Assembly (NCBI GenBank): GCA_963667535.2
Contig: CAXXDU010000002.1
Span: 2,294,001 to 2,358,000 of the forward strand
Length of the DNA stretch: 64,000 bases
DNA from: UBA5614 sp963667535
GTDB taxonomy: Bacteria; Cloacimonadota; Cloacimonadia; Cloacimonadales; Cloacimonadaceae
Direction of reading: 5' to 3'
Shown here: positions 17,405 through 25,106 of the stretch, one piece after another
How the letters are laid out: every line of letters begins with the position of its first letter
Position numbering within the stretch: position 1 is the stretch's first letter
Notes under the pieces: model-generated
The model's database searches: none
Seen by the model: only the letters and a program-made list of their open reading frames with translations
Told to the model about the DNA's origin: nothing
Made by a program: the position numbers and the translations under genes

Positions 17405-19402
17405 ATGATACATGATAAAGAATTGATTAAGAAAGAAATAGAAAGCCTGGTAAAAGAGATAGAAAGGCACAATGTACTCTATCATGAATTTGCTAATCCC
17501 TCTATCAGTGACTATGAATATGATATGCTGGTAAACCGGCTTAAAGAATTGCAAACTGAATATCCTGAACTAACCAATACAGAGCTTCCTATCGAGAAAG
17601 TAGGCAACGATCTTACCCCCGAATCCAAAACCATTACCCACAAGCAAAGAATGTATAGCCTGGACAATGCTTATTCACTAGATGATGTTAAAGAGTTTCT
17701 GGATAAGATAGAAAAGGAAACAGGCAGTTTCCCAACCGTAACTATGGAACATAAGATAGACGGTTTCAGCATTAACCTCTTTTATGAGAATGGTGAGCTA
17801 CAATATGCCACAACCCGGGGTGATGGTTATGAAGGCGAAGTTGTCACCGAAAACGTCAAGACTATAACGTCCATTCCCGGTACCATTGCGTCCCTTGCGT
17901 CCATTGAAATACGCGGTGAGATATACTACCCCATTGATGTCTTTCTTGCTCTCAACAAAGAGCGTGAAGAAAAGGGTGAAAAGCTCTTTGCCAACCCCCG
18001 TAATGCAGCAGCAGGTACTATTAAGCTCAAGGATTCTAAAGTCGTGGCAGAGCGTAGATTGCAAGCTATCTTTTATTCTATAGGCTACAGCGCAGAGCCT
18101 TTTTCAGCTTATCAATCCGCACTTCTGGAAAAGCTCGGGGCTCTGGGCTTCCCCACTTCCAAAGACTATCAAATAGCTTCCGGTTTCTCAGAAGTGACGG
18201 CATATTGCAATTTATGGGATGAAAAGCGTTCTACTCTACCTTATGAGATAGATGGTATCGTAATCAAAATCAATGCTTTTGCCTTGCAGCAAAAGCTGGG
18301 TTATACAAATAAAAGTCCCAAATGGGCTATTGCCTATAAATTTAAGCCTGAAGAAAAAGAGACTATTCTTAAAGAAGTTCAATTTCAGGTAGGCAGAACA
18401 GGAGCTGTAACGCCTGTTGCAATTCTTGAACCTGTGTATATCTCAGGTTCGACTGTATCCAGAGCCACTCTGCATAATGAAGATGAAATCCTGCGTCTGG
18501 ACTTGCATCAGGGCGATACTGTCCGGATTGTGAAGTCCGGTGAGATTATTCCCAAGATAATAGCAGTTAACTTAACTAAGAGAATCCCGAATGCGGTTCC
18601 AATTGATTTTACCAAAGTCTGCCCTGCTTGTCAAAGTCCTCTGTTTAAAGAACCTGATGGCGTTATTCACTATTGTTCCAATAGCAATTGTCCGGCTCAA
18701 CTGCAAAGGCAACTTGAACATTTTACTTCAAGGGATGCCATGGATATTACCGGTTTGGGTGAAAGCCTGATTGCCAGACTAATTGAAGTGGGCATGATAA
18801 ATTCCTTTGAAGATATCTTCAATCTTGACTATACCAGGATAGCCGGTCTGGATAGACTGGGAGATAAATCCGCTGCTAATCTGAAGCAAGCGGTACAGAA
18901 TACTAAAACTCAAAAGTTTGACAGAGTTCTTTTTGCTCTTGGGATCAGGTTTGTTGGCACAAAAACTGCCAGAGTTTTAGCTGAACATTTTAGTAATATT
19001 GATAGCCTGATGCAAGCTGAGATTGAAATCCTGACTTCTGTTCCCGAAATCGGTGATAAGATAGCCCGGTCAGTCTTTGATTACTTCCGCATTCCTGAAA
19101 ATATTGCTCTGATAAACTATCTTAAGCAGGCAGGTTTACAGTTTGAAACAGCAGTATCAGATAAAGTCACAATCCTGCAAGGAAAGACGTTTCTCATCAC
19201 AGGTACCCTGGAAAACTATGGCAGGAAAGAAATGGAAGAGCTTATCTTATCTAGTGGCGGAAAGCTCCTGAGCAGCGTCAGCAGTAACCTCAATTATCTG
19301 GTTGTTGGCGAAAATGCAGGTTCAAAGCTTGACAAAGCAAAGGCTTTGGGAACTGTGAACATCATCTCAGAGACTGAGTTATTAGAGATGATACAAAAAT
19401 GA
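17405..19402 (+). CDS. ligA: NAD-dependent DNA ligase
   Basis: 665 aa, the normal LigA length. It seals nicks in replication and repair using NAD. The Ia domain carries the DYEYDMLV motif. Lys117 in EHKIDGFS is the adenylated residue. The OB fold follows, then the zinc finger (CPACQSPLF...CSNSNC) near 406-432. Helix-hairpin-helix repeats come next (GLGESLIARLIEVG, VPEIGDKIARS). A BRCT domain spans about 588-665. The ribosome binding site is weak. Confidence 0.98.
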   Translation: MIHDKELIKKEIESLVKEIERHNVLYHEFANPSISDYEYDMLVNRLKELQTEYPELTNTELPIEKVGNDLTPESKTITHKQRMYSLDNAYSLDDVKEFLDKIEKETGSFPTVTMEHKIDGFSINLFYENGELQYATTRGDGYEGEVVTENVKTITSIPGTIASLASIEIRGEIYYPIDVFLALNKEREEKGEKLFANPRNAAAGTIKLKDSKVVAERRLQAIFYSIGYSAEPFSAYQSALLEKLGALGFPTSKDYQIASGFSEVTAYCNLWDEKRSTLPYEIDGIVIKINAFALQQKLGYTNKSPKWAIAYKFKPEEKETILKEVQFQVGRTGAVTPVAILEPVYISGSTVSRATLHNEDEILRLDLHQGDTVRIVKSGEIIPKIIAVNLTKRIPNAVPIDFTKVCPACQSPLFKEPDGVIHYCSNSNCPAQLQRQLEHFTSRDAMDITGLGESLIARLIEVGMINSFEDIFNLDYTRIAGLDRLGDKSAANLKQAVQNTKTQKFDRVLFALGIRFVGTKTARVLAEHFSNIDSLMQAEIEILTSVPEIGDKIARSVFDYFRIPENIALINYLKQAGLQFETAVSDKVTILQGKTFLITGTLENYGRKEMEELILSSGGKLLSSVSSNLNYLVVGENAGSKLDKAKALGTVNIISETELLEMIQK

Positions 19403-19468
19403 GTATATAAATTATGAATGATGAATTAAGTATGATTTATAAATCAGATCGGAAAGGTTAGAAAACTG

Positions 19469-20794
19469 ATGGTTCTTAAACGTTACGTACTCAAGGAACA
19501 CATTGCCCCCTTTTTCATATCGCTATTTGTGGTGACTTTTATTCTCTTAATTGATAGAATCATTGATTTGCTGAATACTATTATTGAAAAGAAACTTGAT
19601 TTTATAACAGTGATGCAGGTATTTGGCTTGTCTATGCCTTTTATGCTGGCATTGTCAATTCCAATGGCTGTTTTAGTGGCAACTATCCTTGCCTTTGGCA
19701 GAATGACTGTGGACAGGGAAACTATTGCCATGAAAGCCAGCGGTATCAATGTTTATCAGATGATTGGTCCTCTGATGTTTGTTACTTTACTGCTTTCCGG
19801 CGGCATGATGTATTTCAATCATTTTACATTGCCTGATATGAACCACAAGCTCAAGAACATGATGCTCAAAATCGCCTATTACAAACCGATGACCATTGTT
19901 AAACCCAATGAATTTACCAATGTTGCCGATTACACTGTCTATGTAAAAGAAAACCTCGGAACAGAACTGCGGGGAATTGTCATCTATGACCGCACTGAAT
20001 CACGCTTTCCCAAAACTATTTATGCCAAAAGCGGTAGAATCAACCAAATGGACAATGGTAACAGTCTGCAGATTATCCTCAAAGATGGAGAAATGCACGA
20101 ACGTGATGATAAAGAACAAGGTAGATATCAGGTTCGCACCTTCCGCAATTTTATCCTCCATATCCGCAATCTGGGCAATAATATTGACTTTATTGATACA
20201 GGATACCGCAGTGACAGAGAAATGAATGCTACTGAGCTAATTGCCGGCATTAAAGACAAGAAAAAAGAGCTTGCTCAAAAGAATCAACAAGTAGCTGATT
20301 TTGAGAGAAGACTCAATATTACCAAAGTCAATCCTGACAGCCCTCAAACCCGGCAGGAAACCAAGCGTCTGAGTACGATGAAGCTCATGGAGAAAGACCG
20401 CATTACTGAGCTCAAAGAAGATATCAATTCCATGCTTGTTGAGTACAACAAAAAATACGCTCTCGCTTTCGCAGTGGTTATTTTTGTCCTCATCGGTATT
20501 CCGCTTGGATTGATGACCCGCAGCAGCGGTATCGGTATGGCATTTTCTGTCAGTTCGCTTATTTTCCTCATCTATTATGTTGCTCTGACAGGCGGAGAAC
20601 AACTTGCAGATAAAGGCTATATGTCACCTTTTCTGTCTATGTGGATTTCCAATTTCATCTTTTTGATTTTAGCAATTTTGCTAATCATCGGTTCTATCTA
20701 TGAGAAACAACTGATTAACCTGAAAGCTCTGACCTGGAAAGTAACACATTTCCGAGACAAGAAAGCAGTTTTGCCTGACGAAATTGTGCATTGA
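19469..20794 (+). CDS. LptF/LptG-family permease (first copy)
   Basis: 441 aa. YjgP/YjgQ family. LptF and LptG form the inner-membrane channel of the Lpt machine that pulls lipopolysaccharide out of the inner membrane with the ATPase LptB. Three membrane segments at the N-terminus (ending by ~115), a large periplasmic beta-jellyroll domain (~130-270), a coiled coil (KKKELAQKNQQVADFERRL, ~260-330) and three membrane segments at the C-terminus are visible. The inserted coiled coil makes it longer than E. coli LptG. A second family member starts 7 bases after the stop. Which is F and which is G cannot be decided by eye. Confidence 0.93.
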   Translation: MVLKRYVLKEHIAPFFISLFVVTFILLIDRIIDLLNTIIEKKLDFITVMQVFGLSMPFMLALSIPMAVLVATILAFGRMTVDRETIAMKASGINVYQMIGPLMFVTLLLSGGMMYFNHFTLPDMNHKLKNMMLKIAYYKPMTIVKPNEFTNVADYTVYVKENLGTELRGIVIYDRTESRFPKTIYAKSGRINQMDNGNSLQIILKDGEMHERDDKEQGRYQVRTFRNFILHIRNLGNNIDFIDTGYRSDREMNATELIAGIKDKKKELAQKNQQVADFERRLNITKVNPDSPQTRQETKRLSTMKLMEKDRITELKEDINSMLVEYNKKYALAFAVVIFVLIGIPLGLMTRSSGIGMAFSVSSLIFLIYYVALTGGEQLADKGYMSPFLSMWISNFIFLILAILLIIGSIYEKQLINLKALTWKVTHFRDKKAVLPDEIVH

Positions 20795-20801
20795 GTATAA
20801 A

Positions 20802-21890
20802 ATGAGAATATTAGATAAGTACCTAATGCGTGAATACATCAAGTCTTTTCTGATACTTCTGGCTTCGCTTTCAGTTGTTTTTATCGTTATTGATATCATT
20901 GATAATCTACCCAGATTGATGCGTAATGGCGCATCAGTGCAGGAAGCTGCCTGGTACTATTTATTAAGAATGCCCTATCTGACGATATTGACAGCGCCAA
21001 TAGTAATGCTTTTAACAGGACTTTTCCTGATGAACAGTCTTGCCAAATACAATGAGAGTACAGCCATCCGCGCAGCAGGTATCAGTATCAAACGCTCTAT
21101 GCTTCCTCTTTTCTTCCTTGGTCTTTTGATGAGTATCATTGTAGGGCTTTTGGGTGAATTTGTACTGCCCCGCACAGAAGCTAAGCGCGAATACGTCTAC
21201 CGTGTCCTGATTCGTGATGAACAGCCGGAAGACCAGCTACTCAAAGCCAGAATTCACTTTCAGGGTAAAAACGGTTACTTCTACTACTTTGGTTTCTTTG
21301 ACGGTTATAAAAACACCATCCGTGTCATTGATATTATGAAGATTGACCCGGTGACCGGAAATGTAACTGAACGTATTTCTGCTACAGGAGCAGACTGGAA
21401 ATTTAACCAATGGCTGGTGCGTGACTGCGAAATACGTAAGTTTAAAAACCACCAACCGATAGAGTGGAAGTACTCTGCGTCAACTATCCTGCCTGAAATG
21501 GACGTTCAACCGCAGGATTTTGTCCGTATCACAAAGAAAACTATGGCTTTGAACTTCTTTGAACTCAAAAACTATATCGACAGACTGAAGAAAGTCGGTG
21601 ATGATTATAGTAAGGAACTGGTAGACTTACATCTCAAAATTGCCTACCCTTTGACTAACCTGATTGTTATCTTCTTTTTCATTCCGATAGCCACAACAAA
21701 TTCCCGCAGTAAAGGCAGAGGCTGGGTTTTTATGCTGGGACTATTGGTTTGCTTCATGTATCTGGTAATCATGCGTATTTCTCAAAGCCTGGGATATAAC
21801 CAAATCCTGCCGCCTATCGTGGCTGCCTGGGCTCCCAATCTATTCTTTGCTGTGATTGGCTTTATCTTTTTGCAAAAGTCAGAAGTATAA
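20802..21890 (+). CDS. LptF/LptG-family permease (second copy)
   Basis: 362 aa. Same family and topology as the preceding gene: three N-terminal membrane segments, a periplasmic domain (~135-260) and three C-terminal segments, but no coiled-coil insertion. The ATG at 20802 (MRILDKYLMREYIKSF) aligns with the paralogue's MVLKRYVLKEHIAPFF start; the in-frame TTG at 20784 overlaps the previous gene and is not needed. The two genes should give the LptFG heterodimer, which is evidence of an outer membrane with LPS. Confidence 0.93.
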   Translation: MRILDKYLMREYIKSFLILLASLSVVFIVIDIIDNLPRLMRNGASVQEAAWYYLLRMPYLTILTAPIVMLLTGLFLMNSLAKYNESTAIRAAGISIKRSMLPLFFLGLLMSIIVGLLGEFVLPRTEAKREYVYRVLIRDEQPEDQLLKARIHFQGKNGYFYYFGFFDGYKNTIRVIDIMKIDPVTGNVTERISATGADWKFNQWLVRDCEIRKFKNHQPIEWKYSASTILPEMDVQPQDFVRITKKTMALNFFELKNYIDRLKKVGDDYSKELVDLHLKIAYPLTNLIVIFFFIPIATTNSRSKGRGWVFMLGLLVCFMYLVIMRISQSLGYNQILPPIVAAWAPNLFFAVIGFIFLQKSEV

Positions 21891-21896
21891 TCTCTC

Positions 21897-22319
21897 TCAC
21901 CATTCCAGTTTAGTTGCCAGATCATCACCCGGTTTCAAATACTCTACCTGTTTCCAGGTCATCTGATAGAGCACATAATTCTGGTCAGTCGGTTCTTTCC
22001 AGAAATAACTTAAAAACGCATGTTCAGTATAGATTTCCTTGCGTACATCATCTGATGTTACAAGTTCCAAAAGACCGCTTGCTCTCACATAACCGCCACC
22101 CGCATCATTTTTCATAGACAGGCAAATCTCCACATTGGGATTAACGTAAATTTGTTTTACTTTGGCATCATTTGAACCTGTTGCAAAGAAAAAGCGGTCT
22201 TTATTGTAAATCAAAGTAACCGGTCTGACTTTGGGTTGAATATCCGCACACGTGGATAGATACACCATCTGCTCCGGCTTGAGTATTGCTTTTATCTCGT
22301 TTATTATTGCTTCATTCAT
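21897..22319 (-). CDS. Pyridoxamine 5'-phosphate oxidase-fold protein
   Basis: 140 aa. It has the split beta-barrel of FMN- or F420-binding PPOX-like proteins: VYLSTCADIQPKVRPVTLIYNKDRFFFATG, then the strand NPNVEICLSM. The short length fits the general stress/flavin-reductase-like group rather than true PdxH. AAGGGGATC lies before the ATG. It converges with the LPS permeases. The cofactor is uncertain. Confidence 0.85.
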   Translation of the reverse strand: MNEAIINEIKAILKPEQMVYLSTCADIQPKVRPVTLIYNKDRFFFATGSNDAKVKQIYVNPNVEICLSMKNDAGGGYVRASGLLELVTSDDVRKEIYTEHAFLSYFWKEPTDQNYVLYQMTWKQVEYLKPGDDLATKLEW

Positions 22320-22479
22320 GATAGATCCCCTTTTCTTCTATTGTTTGGACAATTTAACAATAACATGTTGGTTAATAATGATGTCAACCTATTTTAGGAC
22401 TCCATCGGATACCTCAACCTGTCCCTACTCTTTCTCTTTTATCTGTTATCTGACGGTGGAGGTCTGCAGGGAGTCATCA

Positions 22480-22515
22480 GGGAGTCTGCAGGGACTTGAG
22501 TCCCCAAAGACTCCC
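22480..22515. repeat. Two-tier palindrome
   Basis: The outer arms GGGAGTC / GACTCCC enclose an inner hairpin GGGACT-TG-AGTCCC. The half-site CAGGGAGTC is also repeated directly just upstream. The architecture matches the structure at 57227-57277, although the sequence differs. Confidence 0.6.
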
Positions 22516-22716
22516 ATATGAGTCCCTATAAATTCTCTGAGTCAGACAAGCAAGATAAGACCAATGAAGGATGGACCAACACTGCATCTTACCGCTACAC
22601 TGCGTTCCGTTTTTTACGGTACTGGTTCCCTGCCTCCGCAGGGACGACTCATTGCGTTCTTTGCGACATTGCGGCTTTGCTTTATAGTAAGATGTATCTA
22701 CAATAAAACCGCCTGA

Positions 22717-22942
22717 AGAGGTTGTGCGAAAATGAGTAAGCGAATAGCTGGAGTTCAAAATTCCCCCGTCATTTGTAATATTGATAACATTGTAAAAGGG
22801 AATTTCGGACTTCAGCTAACTCCTTTACAGAGAACGCTTTCTGAAGTCCGATTTGCCCAATCACAAAGATATTTTCTGAAGGCTTTTATGGGCAAATTGA
22901 ACTCCGACGATGCTCTTCATTTTGCATTTTCTCACAGCCTCT
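22717..22942. mobile_element. MITE-like palindromic element
   Basis: 226 bases. The ends are 19-base imperfect inverted repeats (16 of 19 match: AGAGGTTGTGCGAAAATGA against the complement of the right end). Inside are two tandem stem-loops built from related arms: 22750-22765 with 22798-22815, and 22841-22858 with 22890-22905. The arms also pair across the element, the outermost with the outermost and the inner with the inner, so it can fold as one long hairpin or as two. No transposase is present. A non-autonomous element or a structured RNA are both possible. Confidence 0.5.
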
Positions 22943-23048
22943 AAACGCGGGACTACATACTATTATAATTGAGAATTGAGTGTTGAGTATTAGGAATGGT
23001 AAATAGACTGCCTCTGACTCAAGAAAAACCAGAAAAGAAACGCGCGGT

Positions 23049-23094
23049 CCACGCGGGTGCCTCTCCGGCTTTTACCCGGGTGGGACTCGCGTGG
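23049..23094. repeat. GC-rich hairpin, possible terminator
   Basis: CCACGCG pairs with CGCGTGG, with an inner GGGT/ACCC pairing. It is flanked by T-rich stretches on both strands. Local GC is far above the surroundings. On the minus strand it could end the transcript of the secreted-protein gene 58 bases upstream. Confidence 0.45.
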
Positions 23095-23151
23095 AGGCGG
23101 TGTTTTTATTCTTGTTAATTTAGGTTTAATCTTGTATCAATGACCCGGTTA

Positions 23152-24162
23152 TTACTTTTTCACTTCCTTGTATCCGGCAGGTACTGTAAATGTATCTGCA
23201 GTTGGGGCAGCAGTACCAACTTTGAGCACTTCAGTGCGGAAATAGAGCTGTTCTTCATAGGCTGGTTTAGTGTCTTTCTTCGCAGATTTCATAATAGCAG
23301 AAGACATCATTCCACCCAATCCGCCACCTATAGACATGCCTTCACTGCTATTTGACTGAGTTGCATTGGGATCTTGTGTAAAAGTGGAGTAGAAACCTTC
23401 TGTGACAATCGGGACGCCCTTCAACTTACTCAAAGAAGCATAGTCTATCTTCATCTCTTCCTGTTGCGAAGACGGATTGAATGAATGAAGCATGGTTACC
23501 CAATTCAGTCCCAGCATCTCTTGCATCGATTTATCCGGTGAAGACATACCTAATAGCGCCAGATATTCTTCGCTAAACCGTTGCATTTCTTTGCCATAAA
23601 TATCTAATACATCCGATTGTGTGAGGTCAAGAGACACAAACAGGCTATCTGTTTTGATGATTTTAGTCTGAATTTCTTCCACAGAATAGATATAAATAAC
23701 GTTATATTTACGTGTTGCAAAGCCATTAATCGGGTTGGATTGTCCGGTATCGACTGCCTTGAGTTCATTGCGTAGAACACGATAACGCTGTACTTCTTTC
23801 TCGTCTTTTTTTATATTCTTCTCATCTCCCCTCTTGATTTCTATCTTTTCTATAGGAGACTTTGAATAAGTAGATTTCTGTACATTGAGGGCATAAATCA
23901 TCTTTTCACTGAGCTTGGTGATCGTCACATTCTCACCCTGCGGAAGTAATTTAACTATCAGCTTTCCCAATATTCCCGTTCCCTTGGCTGTACTGTTATT
24001 ATCGTCCCGTTTATTCATTCCATCCAGAGTGGTCGTGATGGTTGATTTATAGGTTCCATATTTGGTAAAGCGTACTTCCGTAGAGTTGGTTTGCGTTACG
24101 GCAGAAAACATCTGTCCTATGAATATAAATAGTAAAATGAAGAGGCATATCGTATTTTTCAT
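23152..24162 (-). CDS. Hypothetical secreted protein, 336 aa
   Basis: A clear signal peptide (CLFILLFIFIGQMFSA) is followed by a mature part that looks mainly beta-rich, with a Lys/Glu-rich loop (EKIEIKRGDEKNIKKDEKE). The middle region (FATRKYNVIYIYSVEEIQTKIIKTDSLFVS) resembles DUF4412-type periplasmic proteins, in which a conversion of one molecule to another is measured, but I cannot assign it. A Gly/Ser/Met-rich segment (SNSSEGMSIGGGLGGMMSS) lies near 275-295. It stands alone between repeat-rich spacers. Confidence 0.7.
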   Translation of the reverse strand: MKNTICLFILLFIFIGQMFSAVTQTNSTEVRFTKYGTYKSTITTTLDGMNKRDDNNSTAKGTGILGKLIVKLLPQGENVTITKLSEKMIYALNVQKSTYSKSPIEKIEIKRGDEKNIKKDEKEVQRYRVLRNELKAVDTGQSNPINGFATRKYNVIYIYSVEEIQTKIIKTDSLFVSLDLTQSDVLDIYGKEMQRFSEEYLALLGMSSPDKSMQEMLGLNWVTMLHSFNPSSQQEEMKIDYASLSKLKGVPIVTEGFYSTFTQDPNATQSNSSEGMSIGGGLGGMMSSAIMKSAKKDTKPAYEEQLYFRTEVLKVGTAAPTADTFTVPAGYKEVKK

Positions 24163-24254
24163 GTTGTATCTCCTTTTTGAATTTTCAGATTGGCATTGAT
24201 TGTACGGGGTGTGGAATTGTCAATAACTTAAAAGGGTAATTATGTATTATCTTA

Positions 24255-24475
24255 TGCGTGACTGTGCTTGTCCGTAATGGTGTTTCGCTAATCCGTTTGG
24301 TTTATGGTAGCCGTAGGGACATGCCTTGTGCTTGTCCGTAATAGTGTTTCGCTATTCAGTTGTTTTTATGATAGCCGTAGGGACATGCCTTGTGCTTGTC
24401 CGCAAAAGTGTTTCGCTAATCAGTTGTTTTTATGATAGCCGTAGGGACATGCCTTGTGCTTGTCCGCAAAAGTTG
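24255..24475. repeat. 64-bp tandem repeat array
   Basis: About 3.5 units. The core GTAGGGACATGCC begins at 24313, 24377 and 24441, exactly 64 bases apart, and a partial unit lies before the first. Each core contains GGACATGC-cttgt-GCTTGTCC, an imperfect hairpin. One copy in reverse orientation lies at 24515-24540. Spacing rules out a CRISPR array, because the whole unit, spacer included, is repeated. Confidence 0.85.
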
Positions 24476-24555
24476 ATATTGTATTGATGTCTAATGCTAT
24501 AGTGGTTATTTGTTCGGACAAGCACAAGGCATGTCCCTACGACCTTTGTTCATTT

Positions 24556-24937
24556 GTAGAATAGCATTCCAATGCTGTTTAAAATAGTAGGATAACCGCC
24601 CCCGGTTGTCCAAACGTATTTAGCAAACCAGCGTCAGCATTCTTAGGTCACCTGAGGCAGGTAACCTACGACCCGTAGGATAGCTTTCCAAAGCTGTCCA
24701 AACGTATTTACTCAATATGCGCAGCAATCTTTGGTCACCTGAGGCAGGTAACCCACAATGTAGGATAGCTTTCCAAAGCTGTCCAAACGTATTTACTCCA
24801 TATGCGCAGCAATCTTTGGTCACCTGAGGCAGGTAACCTACGACCAGTAGGATAGCTTTCCAAAGCTGTCCAAACGTATTTACTCAATATGCGCAGCAAT
24901 CTTTGGTCACCTGAGGCAGGTAACCTACAACCAATGG
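24556..24937. repeat. ~86-bp tandem repeat array with two hairpins per unit
   Basis: Units start at 24587, 24675, 24760 and 24847, with a shorter relative at 24556. Each full unit has a small hairpin after GTAGGATA (AGCTTT-CC-AAAGCT in three units) and the palindrome GGTcACCTGaggCAGGTaACC about 55 bases on. The same palindrome occurs alone near 653. The first two units carry different but still self-complementary small stems (AGCATT-CC-AATGCT and AACCG-CCCC-CGGTT). Confidence 0.85.
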
Positions 24938-25042
24938 GACAACTAACCTACAATCAGCATTGGAATGCTACTCTACTATCCCGGAATTCCTATCTCTTAT
25001 GAAAAAAAGAATGAATTATAGCAAAATACTCACAAGTTATTC

Positions 25043-25071
25043 TTGACAGCATATTAAGATAATCATTATTA
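25043..25071 (+). promoter_or_regulatory. Sigma-70-like promoter
   Basis: TTGACA at 25043-25048 and TTATTA at 25066-25071 with a 17-base spacer lie 35 bases before the FG-GAP protein start. Confidence 0.6.
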
Positions 25072-25106
25072 TCATGTTGACCCTCGACCCTTACCCGGAG
25101 GTGAAT

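Larger units (their letters stand above)
22320..23151. other. Palindrome-rich intergenic region, no supported gene
   Basis: About 830 bases without a convincing gene. It holds at least four separate inverted-repeat structures: a two-tier hairpin at 22480-22515, small hairpins at 22607-22643, a nested element with terminal inverted repeats at 22717-22942, and a GC-rich hairpin at 23049-23094. Short frames here are byproducts of these repeats. Confidence 0.7.

Noticed and set aside
18955..18970. Sigma-54-like TGGCAC-N5-CTGCC
   Set aside because: It lies inside ligA without a downstream gene start, and the -12 box is a poor match.
22732..22944. 70-aa frame starting with a plausible Met
   Set aside because: It lies wholly within the inverted-repeat element and its codons are fixed by the palindrome arms.
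24620..24823. 67-aa minus-strand frame in the 86-bp array
   Set aside because: The peptide repeats (GLPASGDQRLLR) simply mirror the DNA repeats.
24255..24937. CRISPR array
   Set aside because: Whole units including the parts between cores are repeated, there are no unique spacers, and no cas gene is present.
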